Shown piece by piece: positions 17,105 to 26,761 of a DNA stretch of 64,000 nt (its first letter is position 1; the number at the start of each line of letters is the position of its first letter). Both the position numbers and the translations under genes were made by a program. Source of the DNA: UMGS1322 sp900550765 (GTDB taxonomy: Bacteria; Bacillota; Clostridia; Christensenellales; QALW01); assembly GCA_958448705.1 (NCBI GenBank), contig CAUDEY010000004.1, positions 62,001 to 126,000 of the forward strand, written 5' to 3'. The notes under the pieces were generated by a model. The model made no database searches. It was not told where the DNA came from and saw nothing but the letters and a program-made list of their open reading frames with translations.

Positions 17105-19075
17105 CTATAGGCCGCAAAGTGTTTTAAAAGCTGCCTCATCTATAATTTCTATTCCTAATTTTTGAGCCTTTTCCAATTTGCTTCCCGCTTTTTCTCCGGC
17201 AACCACCAAACTTGTGCGCTTGCTTACCGAATCCTGCACCTCACCGCCCATACGTTCTATAATAGCCCCGGCTTCATCCCGCGTAAAGCTCTCCAGCTTA
17301 CCGGTAAGCACAACGCCCTTACCGGAAAAATACGTAGCGGTTTCCTTTTCCTCCTCCTGCCGGGGAGCAACCCCCCGCGCGAACAGTTTTTGAACGGTTT
17401 CAGCGCTCTTTTCATTTGCAAAAAAGGACAGTATTCCATCAGCAACGATATCCCCGATATCCCCGATAGCAACAAGTTCCTCCCGTGTGGCAGCGGAAAA
17501 TTTTTCAAAAGTTTTAAATTGCTTTGCCAAATCCCGCGCGGTCTTTCTTCCCACATTAGGAATCCCGATGGCATAGATAAACGCGTCCAGCGCGCAGTCC
17601 TTGCTCTTTTCCAAAGCCGTCAGCAAATTCGTAGCCTTTTTCTCCTTCCATCCCTCCAGAGAAAGCAGCTGTTCATACTGCAAAAGATACAGATCGGCTA
17701 CATCGACAATCGCAAATTTTTCAGTAAGCTGGAGGGCTGTTTTGTCGCTGAGAGATTCGATATCCATCGCATCGCGCGAAGCAAAATGCACGATTCTTGC
17801 CACGATCTGCGGACGGCAGAACGAATAATTCGGGCAGTACAGCAGCATCCCCCGCTGCACCAGCGGCGTGCCGCAGGAAGGACAGACCGCGGGAATTTCG
17901 ATTGTTTCTCCCTGCTGACTTTCATCTGCGACGCCCATAATTTCGGGAATTACATCATTGGATCGGCGCACCCATACATCAACGCCGAGCTTAACTTTTT
18001 TTCGTTCAATATCCCACTGATTATTCAGCGTAGCCCGTTTTACCGTAGCTCCGCCGATCTCTACCGGCTCCAACAGAGCCGTAGGCGTAATTTTTCCTGT
18101 TCTTCCCACATCCCAGATGACACTGTTTAAACGGGTAACCACTTCCTGCGCAAAAAATTTATAGGCGATCGCCCACTTAGGAAACTTTTCGGTATACCCC
18201 AACGCCTGACGCATGGAAAAATCAACAACCTTAATGACCATACCGTCTATTTGAAAATCAAGCGCAGAGCGCCGCTGACCGACCGCCTTAATTTCCTCGA
18301 TAATATCCTGCATCGTATCGAACACACGATAATAGCTGTTGACCGGCAGATGCTGCTGTTTTAGAAATTCCATAGCCTGTATGCTGTCCGTAAGCTCCGC
18401 CCCCGCAAGGACGCCGATATTATAAAGAAAAATATCCAGTTTACGTTTAGCTGTGACCGCAGGATCCAAATTCCGAAGCGCACCTGCCGCGCCATTGCGG
18501 GGGTTCTTCAGAGGCTCCTGAGCCGTCTTATTATATTCCTCAAAAGAGGAAAGCTTCATAATTCCTTCCCCCTGTACCTGAAGCTCTCCTTGAAAGGGAA
18601 TGGTAAGAGGAAGAGACCGTATCGTTTTTGCCTGCTCCAATATTCTCTCGCCCACAACACCGTTTCCCCGGGTAACGGCATCGGTGAGAACCCCATTTTC
18701 ATAGGTAAGATTCACGGTAAGCCCGTCAAATTTATATTCCAGCGAATACTGCGTCTTTTTTCTGCCGCTGCCAAAAACTTCGTCCAGCCGTTTATTGACA
18801 CGCTCTTCCCAGGCATAAAGTTCTTCAAAGGACTGCGCCTTATCCATACTCCACAGCTTGACCTTATGCGTTACACTTTCAAACCGCCCGATCGGCTCTC
18901 CCCCGATTTTTTGCGTCGGAGAGTCCGGCAAAACGGTACCAAGCTCCTCCTCCAGCTGCTTTAACCGCTTATACAGTGCATCCCATTCATCATCGCTGAC
19001 CAAGGGCTCATCCAATACATAATAATGGTAATTCAACTGGTTAAGCCTGTCCACCAGGCTGCGCATTTCTTCCAT
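17105..19075 (-). CDS. ligA: NAD-dependent DNA ligase
   Basis: LigA seals nicks in DNA with NAD+. The 656-aa protein has the Ia domain, the adenylation domain with active Lys115 in KFDG, the OB fold, a four-cysteine zinc finger (CPSC...CPNYSFC), helix-hairpin-helix repeats and a C-terminal BRCT domain (from about 582). I chose ATG 19075 (M-E-E-M-R-S), 4 bases after the pcrA stop with AGAGGA upstream; the earlier in-frame ATG lies inside pcrA. Confidence 0.97.
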   Translation of the reverse strand: MEEMRSLVDRLNQLNYHYYVLDEPLVSDDEWDALYKRLKQLEEELGTVLPDSPTQKIGGEPIGRFESVTHKVKLWSMDKAQSFEELYAWEERVNKRLDEVFGSGRKKTQYSLEYKFDGLTVNLTYENGVLTDAVTRGNGVVGERILEQAKTIRSLPLTIPFQGELQVQGEGIMKLSSFEEYNKTAQEPLKNPRNGAAGALRNLDPAVTAKRKLDIFLYNIGVLAGAELTDSIQAMEFLKQQHLPVNSYYRVFDTMQDIIEEIKAVGQRRSALDFQIDGMVIKVVDFSMRQALGYTEKFPKWAIAYKFFAQEVVTRLNSVIWDVGRTGKITPTALLEPVEIGGATVKRATLNNQWDIERKKVKLGVDVWVRRSNDVIPEIMGVADESQQGETIEIPAVCPSCGTPLVQRGMLLYCPNYSFCRPQIVARIVHFASRDAMDIESLSDKTALQLTEKFAIVDVADLYLLQYEQLLSLEGWKEKKATNLLTALEKSKDCALDAFIYAIGIPNVGRKTARDLAKQFKTFEKFSAATREELVAIGDIGDIVADGILSFFANEKSAETVQKLFARGVAPRQEEEKETATYFSGKGVVLTGKLESFTRDEAGAIIERMGGEVQDSVSKRTSLVVAGEKAGSKLEKAQKLGIEIIDEAAFKTLCGL

Positions 19076-19079
19076 GAAA

Positions 19080-21353
19080 TCAATCCTCTGCCACTTCCAG
19101 ATTTGCATAAATCGCAACAAGATTCTTTACACCGTTTCCCTCAAAAGCCACGGTTAAAAGCGTATCGTCACCCGTGCCCTTTACGGCGATAATGCGGCCT
19201 TCGCCAAAGCGTTTATGTTTTACGCGCATGGCTATGCGCCATTGTCCGTTAAAAGTAGTCTGTACAGGCCTGCCGTAATTTACACTCATTTTTTTGCCGC
19301 TGTCAGCCGGCTGTATCCTGTTATCGGCATGCTCCGCCCTAAAATCATCAAGCTCTGTGCGGGTCCGCTGTTCATACCGATCATAGCCGCCCTCAAAAAG
19401 ACTCATTGGCTTTGGCAGCAGAGATTCACAGTATTCCCGGGGAATCTCCTCCAAAAAACGCGAGGGCGGATTCATCTTTGTCATGCCGTACTGCATTCTT
19501 ATATTGGCATGGGTCAGGTACAGCCGCTGCATGGCTCGGGTCATCCCCACGTAGCACAAGCGCCGTTCCTCTTCCAGCTGAAGCATATCATCCATCGCTC
19601 TGGAAAGCGGGAAGATCCCCTCCTCCATGCCAATGATAAACACATTTTTAAATTCAAGGCCTTTAGCGGAATGAAGCGTCATCAACGATACCGTGCCGCC
19701 GGAAGAAGCAAACAGATCCTGCTCCTCCGGCTCAGATACCAGCGCGATATTGATCAGATAATCACCGAGCCCCGCTTCGGGATTATCTTCAAAATAAGCG
19801 TTTGCGGCGTCAGAAAGCTCTTCCAGGTTCTCCAGACGCTCACGCGCCTCATCGGAATTTTCATTTTCGTACATTGCTTTCAGCCCGGTTTTTTCCAGCA
19901 TAAAATCGATAAATTCCTTCGGCGGCATCAGCATACTTTGGGTAATCAACTCATCCACCAGGCTTGAAAAGCTCTTGATTTTTCCCCGGATTCTGGAAGA
20001 AATCGCATGACGTTCACAATCCAGGATTACCCCCAGCATGCTGTCGCCGGCCTTTACTGCCGCGGAAAACAATTCGTTCACCGCCGAATCGCCGATTCCG
20101 CGGCGCGGAACATTGATAATGCGGCGCAGCGCAATCTCGTCGTCAGGATTGGTAATCATGCGCAGATAAGCGATGGCGTCTTTTACTTCCTTTCGCCCAT
20201 AGAAAGGCTGTCCGCCATACACCATATAAGGAATACCGCTGCCCAACAGCATTTCCTCAATTACACGGGATTGGCTGTTCGTGCGATAAAGTACGGCAAA
20301 ATCGCTGTACTTTGCACCTTCTTTATACTGTGAAAGAATCTCCGAGGCAACAAATGCCGCTTCGCCTCTTCCGTCCGAGAGATTTTCCACCCGTATTTTA
20401 TCGCCCTGGCCTTTATCTGACCACAATTTCTTTTCCTTACGGCTTTTATTCCAGGCAATTACCGTATTTGCCGCCTGCAGAATATTATTGGTAGAACGGT
20501 AATTCTGCTCCAGCTTGATTACCGCGGCATTGGCAAAATCCTTTTCAAATTCAAGAATATTGCGTATATCCGCGCCGCGCCAGCCATAGATGCTTTGATC
20601 GTCATCACCGACGACGCAGATATTGTTCCAGCCTGAAGCCAACTGGCGAATCAGCTTATACTGAGCCATATTGGTATCCTGATATTCATCCACGTGAATA
20701 TAACGAAAGCGATGTGCATATTTTTGCAATATTTCCGGAAACTGATCAAAGAGTTCCGTAGTTTTAAGAATCAAATCATCAAAATCCAGTGCATTATTGG
20801 CACGCATCTTCTTTTCATACTCGGCATAAAATTCCGCAAAAAGCACTTCCCGCGGATTCGATGCCAGTTCCGCCAGCTGTGCGGGATTCTGCATGATATT
20901 TTTAGCGTCGCCGATCACAAAGCGAATCTCCTTAGGCGGATATTCCTTCGGAGAAAGCCCTCTGGCTTCCACCAAGGAAGCAATCAGTTTATTTTGATCA
21001 TCATCGTCGTAAATCGTAAATTCTTTTCCATATCCCAGAGCTTCGATTTCCCGCCGCAGAATCCGCACACAGGCCGAGTGGAAGGTTGAAACCCATACAT
21101 CCTTTCCTTCCCCGCTGCAAATCGATTCTATCCGCTCCTTCATCTCTTTGGCAGCTTTATTGGTGAAGGTAATGGCCAGAATGCTCCAGGGGGAAACCTG
21201 CTTGTCCAACAAAAGATGCGCTATTCGATGTGTGATAACTCTCGTTTTGCCCGAACCGGCGCCGGCAAGAATCAGCAGCGGCCCCTCAGTATGCACCGCC
21301 GCCTGGTACTGCATATCGTTCAATTTTGCATTTTTAATAAAAGAATCAGCCAC
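19080..21353 (-). CDS. pcrA: UvrD/PcrA-family DNA helicase
   Basis: PcrA is a superfamily 1 3'-5' helicase used in repair and for removing RecA and replication obstacles. With the GTG start the protein has 757 aa: AGAGSGKT at 30-37, DEYQDTN (motif II), GDDDQSIYGWRGA (motif III), TLHSAKGLEF (motif V), YVGMTRA (motif VI) and a C-terminal Tudor-like region. I chose GTG 21353 because TTTGGAG lies 7 bases upstream; the frame extends upstream but encodes nothing family-like. pcrA-ligA pairing is typical of Firmicutes. Confidence 0.95.
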   Translation of the reverse strand: MADSFIKNAKLNDMQYQAAVHTEGPLLILAGAGSGKTRVITHRIAHLLLDKQVSPWSILAITFTNKAAKEMKERIESICSGEGKDVWVSTFHSACVRILRREIEALGYGKEFTIYDDDDQNKLIASLVEARGLSPKEYPPKEIRFVIGDAKNIMQNPAQLAELASNPREVLFAEFYAEYEKKMRANNALDFDDLILKTTELFDQFPEILQKYAHRFRYIHVDEYQDTNMAQYKLIRQLASGWNNICVVGDDDQSIYGWRGADIRNILEFEKDFANAAVIKLEQNYRSTNNILQAANTVIAWNKSRKEKKLWSDKGQGDKIRVENLSDGRGEAAFVASEILSQYKEGAKYSDFAVLYRTNSQSRVIEEMLLGSGIPYMVYGGQPFYGRKEVKDAIAYLRMITNPDDEIALRRIINVPRRGIGDSAVNELFSAAVKAGDSMLGVILDCERHAISSRIRGKIKSFSSLVDELITQSMLMPPKEFIDFMLEKTGLKAMYENENSDEARERLENLEELSDAANAYFEDNPEAGLGDYLINIALVSEPEEQDLFASSGGTVSLMTLHSAKGLEFKNVFIIGMEEGIFPLSRAMDDMLQLEEERRLCYVGMTRAMQRLYLTHANIRMQYGMTKMNPPSRFLEEIPREYCESLLPKPMSLFEGGYDRYEQRTRTELDDFRAEHADNRIQPADSGKKMSVNYGRPVQTTFNGQWRIAMRVKHKRFGEGRIIAVKGTGDDTLLTVAFEGNGVKNLVAIYANLEVAED

Positions 21354-21469
21354 AATATTTCTCCAAATAATAGAATTCTGTTTCCATACGGCAAACAAAA
21401 GGCCTGTCCGCAGGGCCATGACCAAAATGACAGAATATTTTATTTTACCGAACAAAGAGATTGTTTTAT

Positions 21470-21478
21470 ATTATAGCA
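21470..21478 (-). promoter_or_regulatory. Extended -10 promoter for pcrA-ligA
   Basis: Minus-strand TGCTATAAT is an extended -10 box about 115 bp upstream of the pcrA start. No good -35 box is seen at 17 bp, which is usual for extended -10 promoters. Confidence 0.5.
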
Positions 21479-21554
21479 TAGGCAGCGGAAAAAGTCATCC
21501 ATAAAACTGCTAACGTTCTGCCGCAGAGACTCTACGAAACTTGAATCTGCGGTC

Positions 21555-22154
21555 TTAAGGCTTGCTGTTTTCTGTCTGCTTTAAAAATTCAATACCGTGC
21601 ATCATAATTCCTTCAGCAATACCGGCAATCTCCTCTGTACCGGCTGTCATTCCCTCCGCCAGCCATTTTTCCAGCAGGCCAATACAGCCGGAGCTGACAA
21701 ACGCATAAAAATACTCTATCTGTTTTCTGTCTGCATGGGAAAAATAAGCAGTATACTTCTCTATACACCGCTCTCTGCCCATATTAATCAATTTGGAAGC
21801 AAAATTTTTATCTCCGTGCGGTCCTAAGGTAACCGTGCAAAGATCCGCGTTTTCTTTCAGACAGCAAAACACACCATTTGTCATTTTCAAAAGGGTGACC
21901 TCGCCGGCGTCTTCGCTCAGCAGCGGTTCCAGTGCGGCCAAAAAATCTGCCAGCATCTCATCCTCTACCTTCTTTAAAAGATCATAGACATCTGTATAAT
22001 GTGCATAAAAAGTACCCCGGTTAATCTCCGCTTTCTCACACAACTCTTTTATCGATATATTCTGCAGCGGTTTTTGCTTTAAAAGCTCCATAAACGCACG
22101 GCGTATCAGCATATTGGTTACTCGGACGCGATGATCGTTTTCTTTTTTAGCCAT
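21555..22154 (-). CDS. TetR/AcrR family transcriptional regulator
   Basis: The 199-aa protein has an N-terminal TetR helix-turn-helix (about 8-55; the I-K-E-L-C-E-K-A-E-I-N-R-G-T-F-Y-A-H-Y core) and a C-terminal ligand or dimer domain. It is transcribed divergently from the SDR gene at 22341 and probably represses it and itself. A 22-bp inverted repeat between them is a candidate operator. The ligand is unknown. Confidence 0.9.
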   Translation of the reverse strand: MAKKENDHRVRVTNMLIRRAFMELLKQKPLQNISIKELCEKAEINRGTFYAHYTDVYDLLKKVEDEMLADFLAALEPLLSEDAGEVTLLKMTNGVFCCLKENADLCTVTLGPHGDKNFASKLINMGRERCIEKYTAYFSHADRKQIEYFYAFVSSGCIGLLEKWLAEGMTAGTEEIAGIAEGIMMHGIEFLKQTENSKP

Positions 22155-22199
22155 TGAATATCTCCTTTGTAAATAATTTTATTATTTTTGATTTTTTCG

Positions 22200-22221
22200 T
22201 ACAAACTATGTATGATTTGTA
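22200..22221. promoter_or_regulatory. Candidate TetR operator
   Basis: TACAAA and TTTGTA form perfect 6-bp arms separated by 10 bp, between the divergent TetR and SDR genes and just upstream of the SDR promoter. Size and place fit a TetR-family site; the assignment is inferred. Confidence 0.45.
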
Positions 22222-22253
22222 TAAAAACAGCCTCAGCACAACGAAAGTGATGA

Positions 22254-22282
22254 TTGCTTTTATACAGCAATTATAGTATAAT
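22254..22282 (+). promoter_or_regulatory. Promoter of the SDR gene
   Basis: TTGCTT (22254-22259) and TATAAT (22277-22282) are 17 bp apart, 59 bp upstream of the start codon at 22341. Confidence 0.75.
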
Positions 22283-22340
22283 ACATATAGAAATAAAAAT
22301 CAACACCTTGTGCATTAAATGAAAGGAGTGTGTAAAGCAT

Positions 22341-23339
22341 ATGAAAAAACGGTTTTTAATTACAGGCGCTGCCGGTCATTTAGGCAATACAATTATACGA
22401 ATGCTAAACGGAAAAGATATTGATATAAGAGGATTGATTTTAGAAAATGAAACAAGTACACTGCTGGATAATGTCCAATATATCAAAGGCGATGTCCGTC
22501 GGATAGAGAGTCTGCGGCCGCTGTTCGAAGGCTGCGAAGAGTATGAAACTTACGTCATTCATGCCGCCGGAATCGTAGATATCTCAGAAGAGGTTTCCCC
22601 CGCACTTTATGATGTAAATGTATGCGGCACCAAGAATATTTTGCAGTTATGCCAGGAATATCCGATAAAACGCCTTTTGTATGTAAGTTCGGTGCATGCA
22701 ATTCCCGAAAAAGACAACAATCTCGTACTTCATGAAATCCAAAAATTTTCACAGGCAGAGGTAGAAGGCGGCTATGCCAAAACCAAGGCAGAAGCTACCC
22801 AGGCCGTACTTGACGCCGCAGCCGCCGGACTAAATGCAGTAATTGTACAGCCCTCCGGTATCTTAGGGCCTTATGACCGTTCAAGCAATCATTTAGTACA
22901 GTTGGTTAACGATTACATTCACGGCCGGCTTCCCGCCTGTGTGAAAGGCGGTTATGATTTTGTTGATGTGCGCGATGTCGCTGACGGCTGTTTGCGGGCG
23001 CTGGAAAAAGGAAAAAGCGGAGAATGTTATATTCTTTCCAACCGTCATTACGAGATCAAAGATCTTTTAAAAATGTTGAAGCATATTCATGGCGGCAGAA
23101 AGCTCCCCACACTTCCGCTATGGATGGCAAAAGCCGCGCTTCCCTTTATGCGGCTTTATGCAAAAATTACAAAATCACGGCCGCTGTATACCAAGTATTC
23201 CTTATATACGCTGCACAGCAACGATAAATTTTCCCATGACAAGGCCACCGCGGAGCTTGGCTATAGGCCCCGGGATATTTTCCAAACCTTAAAGGATACC
23301 GTTGCCTGGCTTTGTCCCACCTGTGCAAAAGCAACTTAA
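22341..23339 (+). CDS. NAD-dependent epimerase/dehydratase (extended SDR)
   Basis: The 332-aa protein has the extended short-chain dehydrogenase layout: Rossmann G9-x2-G12-x2-G15 (TGAAGHLG), Ser116/Ser117 in YVSSVHA, and the catalytic Tyr145-x3-Lys149 (YAKTK). The family acts on nucleotide sugars, sterols or dihydroflavonol-like carbonyls, and the substrate cannot be told here. Control by the divergent TetR gene suggests an inducible, perhaps detoxifying, role. An AAAGGAG site precedes the ATG. Confidence 0.85.
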   Translation: MKKRFLITGAAGHLGNTIIRMLNGKDIDIRGLILENETSTLLDNVQYIKGDVRRIESLRPLFEGCEEYETYVIHAAGIVDISEEVSPALYDVNVCGTKNILQLCQEYPIKRLLYVSSVHAIPEKDNNLVLHEIQKFSQAEVEGGYAKTKAEATQAVLDAAAAGLNAVIVQPSGILGPYDRSSNHLVQLVNDYIHGRLPACVKGGYDFVDVRDVADGCLRALEKGKSGECYILSNRHYEIKDLLKMLKHIHGGRKLPTLPLWMAKAALPFMRLYAKITKSRPLYTKYSLYTLHSNDKFSHDKATAELGYRPRDIFQTLKDTVAWLCPTCAKAT

Positions 23340-23433
23340 AAAGCTGCCGAATTTTAGATGGCCTTTTATCAACGGCTCTTCGGCCTTAAGAGCACAAGCA
23401 AAAAAGCCCTGTTTTATACCACATGCTTTCATA

Positions 23434-23465
23434 AAAAAGTTCCTCTTAAACAAGAGGAACTTTTT
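23434..23465. terminator. Bidirectional terminator
   Basis: A 14-bp perfect stem (A-rich left arm AAAAAGTTCCTCTT, loop of 4, T-rich right arm) separates the convergent SDR and lipoprotein genes and works in both directions. Confidence 0.85.
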
Positions 23466-23470
23466 CTATT

Positions 23471-23974
23471 TTATTCAAAGCGGATCGTTTTTGCCCAGTT
23501 GATAAACTGTTCCTTGGAATCTTCATAATTAGAAGAATCACAGGAGAATTGAAACAGCCAATAGGCATCCGTTCCCTTTTGTACTACTGCAAAATAGGTA
23601 AAATCCCGCCCGTTAGCTTGATTCTCATACTCAAAGCAAACCAATCCGTCTTTTTCTTCAACATCGGCAGTTAAGCCATTATTCTCGCAAACAAGCTGCG
23701 CATACTCCTGCAGAGAAAGTCCGTCACCGATCTCTTCAAACAAAGCGTATTCTTCTTTTAAAGCCATAACAATATGCTTAGCTGAAGAATACACCGCCGT
23801 TTGAGAAACAATATCCTGCTCTACAAAATCATCCGTCAGCGTAATACTCATACCCGCTTTTGTAAATTCCTTCTCCTGTGCCGCACCAAGTCCGCTGAAA
23901 AAAGAACAGCCGCAAAGCAGACATGCTATCAGCAAAACAGATACCGCCACAGTAGATTTAAAGTACTTCTTCAT
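23471..23974 (-). CDS. Small lipoprotein of unknown function
   Basis: The 167-aa product has a lipoprotein signal peptide with lipobox L-L-C-G-C (Cys23), so it should be anchored on the outer face of the membrane. The rest resembles PsbP/LpqN-like small extracellular domains (a sequence opening with S-I-T-L-T-D-D-F and ending with W-A-K-T-I-R-F-E), but I do not recognise a specific function. It stands alone between a terminator and a transposase remnant. Confidence 0.8.
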   Translation of the reverse strand: MKKYFKSTVAVSVLLIACLLCGCSFFSGLGAAQEKEFTKAGMSITLTDDFVEQDIVSQTAVYSSAKHIVMALKEEYALFEEIGDGLSLQEYAQLVCENNGLTADVEEKDGLVCFEYENQANGRDFTYFAVVQKGTDAYWLFQFSCDSSNYEDSKEQFINWAKTIRFE

Positions 23975-24118
23975 TCTTTCACCCTCGTATCTTATTAATT
24001 TGTTTCATTATACTACAACCGAAAAAAAAGTACAACTATTTCTTAAACCTATAAAAAAAATAGCATTCTTCCGGCATTTTTCTTTCTAATAGAATAACAT
24101 ATCCGATTTTACACCCAT

Positions 24119-24735
24119 ACAATTAACCCCAAATCTGTGCAGAAACGCATGAACAGTCTTGATCCGAAAGGTAAACAACGCAAAAATGACAAATACCATT
24201 CATACAAGGGCACTGTCGGTAAAGTAACAAATGCTCTGTTAAACAGAGATTTTTATGCTGAAAAGCCTTTTGAAAAAACAACAACCGATATTACACAATT
24301 GAATGTCTGTAATAACAAAGTATATCCTTCTCCCGTATTGGATTTATTGAACAGCGAGGTTGTATCTTATTCTATTTCAACGAGTCCTAACCTATATCAA
24401 ATCAGAGAAAAGCTAAACGGGTTGTTTGAGGAACTTTCTGCTGATACAAAACTAATATTTCACGCAGACCAAGGTTGGCAGTATCAACACGCTGAGTACC
24501 AAAGGTTATTAAAAGAGCATAACATTGCACAAAGTATATTCCGCAAGGGCAACTGTATGGATAACGGCACTACGAAAAACCTTTTCATCAGACTTAAGGT
24601 TAAAATGTTCTATGGTGAAAAATTTGAAAGCGTTAACACTTTTATTGATGAACTAAAGCGCTATATAAATTAGTACAACAACGAATAAATCTCTCTAAAA
24701 AGAATGAGTCCAGTACAATTCCGAACTCATTCTCA
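24119..24735 (+). pseudogene. IS3-family (IS150-like) transposase remnant
   Basis: The reading frame corresponds to the C-terminal integrase half of an IS3-family OrfB: TTDIT near the first catalytic Asp, FHADQGWQY at the second, and SIFRKGNCMDNG near the third. The expected Glu (normally in ENFF) is Lys here (T-K-N-L-F). Stop codons at 24671-24673 and just after interrupt the conserved tail, which still reads I-S-L-K-R-M-S-P-V-Q-F-R-T-H. The N-terminal half and both IS ends are missing, so it is a dead fragment. Confidence 0.88.
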
Positions 24736-24857
24736 AACAATTTAATCTTTAATTTTATCCAAACTTTGGCACTTCAGCAGTGAAAGGCTTTAAACCCGTA
24801 ATACGGTAATTCTTAACAAAAAAACATTCAACAACGAGATTTTTCTCTTATACCGTT

Positions 24858-26588
24858 TTATTTCCTGATAAGCTCCAGCACATAATCGGTTTCCGACGGT
24901 TTTTCTTTAACACTCCATCTGCCGCCGCTGCTTTTGATCTCGTCACCGATAAGAAGATATTCACCGGTATTGGCATCAAACCAGCGCGCGGTATAAACGG
25001 CGCTGTCGTCTAAATCTACCAGCGTAATATCGGCACTATTGCTTTTATTATATACATAAACAGCAATACGCTCCTGGCCGATTTGGGAGCCGAAAGCAAA
25101 GGTTTCGGTTTTATTGTTGATTACAAAACACTTTTCCTCATCAAAGCAGGGAGTCAGGCGCCACCATTCAAATTGCTGCAAAAATTTCTTTATATAGCCC
25201 AGTTTAACAGAATTGGCATTATGAATCATATCCCCCCACACCACATTCTTTTCTTCAACCGTAATGGTTTCCTCCCGTACAGTATCTTCGGTCATATCAT
25301 AGCTGCTTTTATAATACCAGATATCCCCCACGCCGTAGCCGTAGCCGCACATACCGTTCAAATAAGCAGCCCAGCCCTGCACTCGGGCGCCGAATTCAGT
25401 AGTCCACAGATTCTCATAATTTTCCTCGTACAACACCACCGGATAATTGCAGGAATAATAATTCAGCTTAGCACTGGTAAAATCCTGAGGCCACAGCCGT
25501 TTAACATATGTTTGGGCCGCTACCCAATTATAACCGGGAATATTGATAAATTCCGAATTTGCCGCTGTTACGCCTGCCTCGGTATGGCAGGAAAGGGGAT
25601 GCGAGTACGGATCAAATTCATGCAGTGCACTGGTTACTACCTTCCATGGATTGTTTCCTTTGGTAAACGCACTGTGTACGCTTCCGGCAAAGAAGTCATC
25701 GTCGGCCTCCTGCGCGGTGGTCCACATTACAGGATAAGCGGAATATCTCGCCACCCAATAACGGGTCAGCTGCCTTAAATACTCCACAGAATATTTACTG
25801 TAGTTGGTGCACAGCTCCTCAGTAAAAAACAACTGTGCATTGGCGTGTACCAAACCTTTTTGTGCAATATAGGCAAAATACTCATCCACTTTTTGAAAAC
25901 CGCGGATATCGTTTTTATCAAATCCGTTGGCAAGATTATAACGATTATCGATCGGCTCGCTCTGGTAAACAGTAAAGCCCTGCTCCACACGCGCATCCAC
26001 GATATACTTAAAATGGGATTCTGCTCCGGTATCCGAAGCATTGCTTCCCGGGGAATCAATCTCCTCCTTCAACATCGTCCAATGGGTATCTCCCAAATAA
26101 AAAAACGGCGTGCCATCGGCATAGCTGAAAAAACGATCTCCCTCCTTTACGGTGATAAAGCCGTGCTTATAGATTTCTAATTCTCCCTTATAGGTATTGC
26201 ATCCCAGTGTCCCCTCCTTCATCAGCCCGGGATCAGAGGAACCTGTTGTTTTATACTGCCATATGCCCTCCTCGGTAGGCGCAAAACGTACTTTCCAGAT
26301 ATTATCGCCGTCCCAGAAAGCCGGCACGGTATATACCTTCCCCGAAGGTGCGGTATATTCCACATCAAGAGTCACATCATAAAACGGATTCTCATACGAA
26401 TTCTGCGCCTGAAACTCCACCTCCTGCATGACCCATTTTTCACAAACGGTATCTACCAAAGCAGGATCCACATCCGGCACAGGCGTAGGCACGGATGTCG
26501 GTACAGGCTCTTTCCCCGCATTCATACAACCGGATAAAACAGTTCCTGTCAGCATAAGAATTGCAATGATGCAAACAAACCTTTTCAT
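24858..26588 (-). CDS. Lipoprotein glycosidase, DUF5060/DUF4038 (apiosidase-like) type
   Basis: The 576-aa protein has a lipobox L-S-G-C (Cys21) and a Pro/Thr/Val spacer. A DUF5060-like beta domain (about 45-135) precedes a DUF4038-type (beta/alpha)8 catalytic domain (about 145-480; typical ADGTPFFYLGDTHW start), and a C-terminal beta domain like the putative collagen-binding module follows. Relatives include GH140 apiosidases; substrate is unknown, but an extracellular carbohydrate is likely. It is divergent from an AraC gene and shares its promoter architecture with the surface-protein operon at 30725. Confidence 0.8.
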   Translation of the reverse strand: MKRFVCIIAILMLTGTVLSGCMNAGKEPVPTSVPTPVPDVDPALVDTVCEKWVMQEVEFQAQNSYENPFYDVTLDVEYTAPSGKVYTVPAFWDGDNIWKVRFAPTEEGIWQYKTTGSSDPGLMKEGTLGCNTYKGELEIYKHGFITVKEGDRFFSYADGTPFFYLGDTHWTMLKEEIDSPGSNASDTGAESHFKYIVDARVEQGFTVYQSEPIDNRYNLANGFDKNDIRGFQKVDEYFAYIAQKGLVHANAQLFFTEELCTNYSKYSVEYLRQLTRYWVARYSAYPVMWTTAQEADDDFFAGSVHSAFTKGNNPWKVVTSALHEFDPYSHPLSCHTEAGVTAANSEFINIPGYNWVAAQTYVKRLWPQDFTSAKLNYYSCNYPVVLYEENYENLWTTEFGARVQGWAAYLNGMCGYGYGVGDIWYYKSSYDMTEDTVREETITVEEKNVVWGDMIHNANSVKLGYIKKFLQQFEWWRLTPCFDEEKCFVINNKTETFAFGSQIGQERIAVYVYNKSNSADITLVDLDDSAVYTARWFDANTGEYLLIGDEIKSSGGRWSVKEKPSETDYVLELIRK

Positions 26589-26619
26589 TGCGTCCTCCTT
26601 TTTTATATTCTACTCTTTC

Positions 26620-26648
26620 ATTATCGGTATTTTAGGTATAAAAGTAAA
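26620..26648 (-). promoter_or_regulatory. Promoter of the DUF4038 glycosidase gene
   Basis: Minus-strand TTTACT (26643-26648), 17-bp spacer, GATAAT (26620-26625). The box sequences, spacer and upstream palindrome match the promoter at 30755-30783. Confidence 0.7.
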
Positions 26649-26674
26649 TAGCCATTAGTGAAGTATTCTTATGC

Positions 26675-26687
26675 AAAAGTCACTTTT
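26675..26687. promoter_or_regulatory. Palindromic operator candidate, copy 1
   Basis: AAAAGT-C-ACTTTT is a perfect 6+1+6 palindrome lying 26 bp upstream of the glycosidase -35 box and 15 bp upstream of the AraC gene's -35 box. Copy 2 is at 30810-30822. Confidence 0.65.
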
Positions 26688-26702
26688 CATAAAAACGCCG
26701 TC

Positions 26703-26731
26703 TTGCCTTTATAATAAAAATATGCTATGAT
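26703..26731 (+). promoter_or_regulatory. Promoter of the AraC-type regulator gene
   Basis: TTGCCT (26703-26708), 17-bp spacer, TATGAT (26726-26731), about 30 bp before the ATG, which is preceded by TAGGAG. Confidence 0.72.
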
Positions 26732-26761
26732 ATCCTTGTATTTTTCCGTTAGGAGCTTTTT

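Noticed and set aside
21495..21550. CCGCAGA/TCTGCGG inverted repeat between the TetR gene and pcrA as a terminator
   Set aside because: The loop is about 18 bases and no T-run follows.
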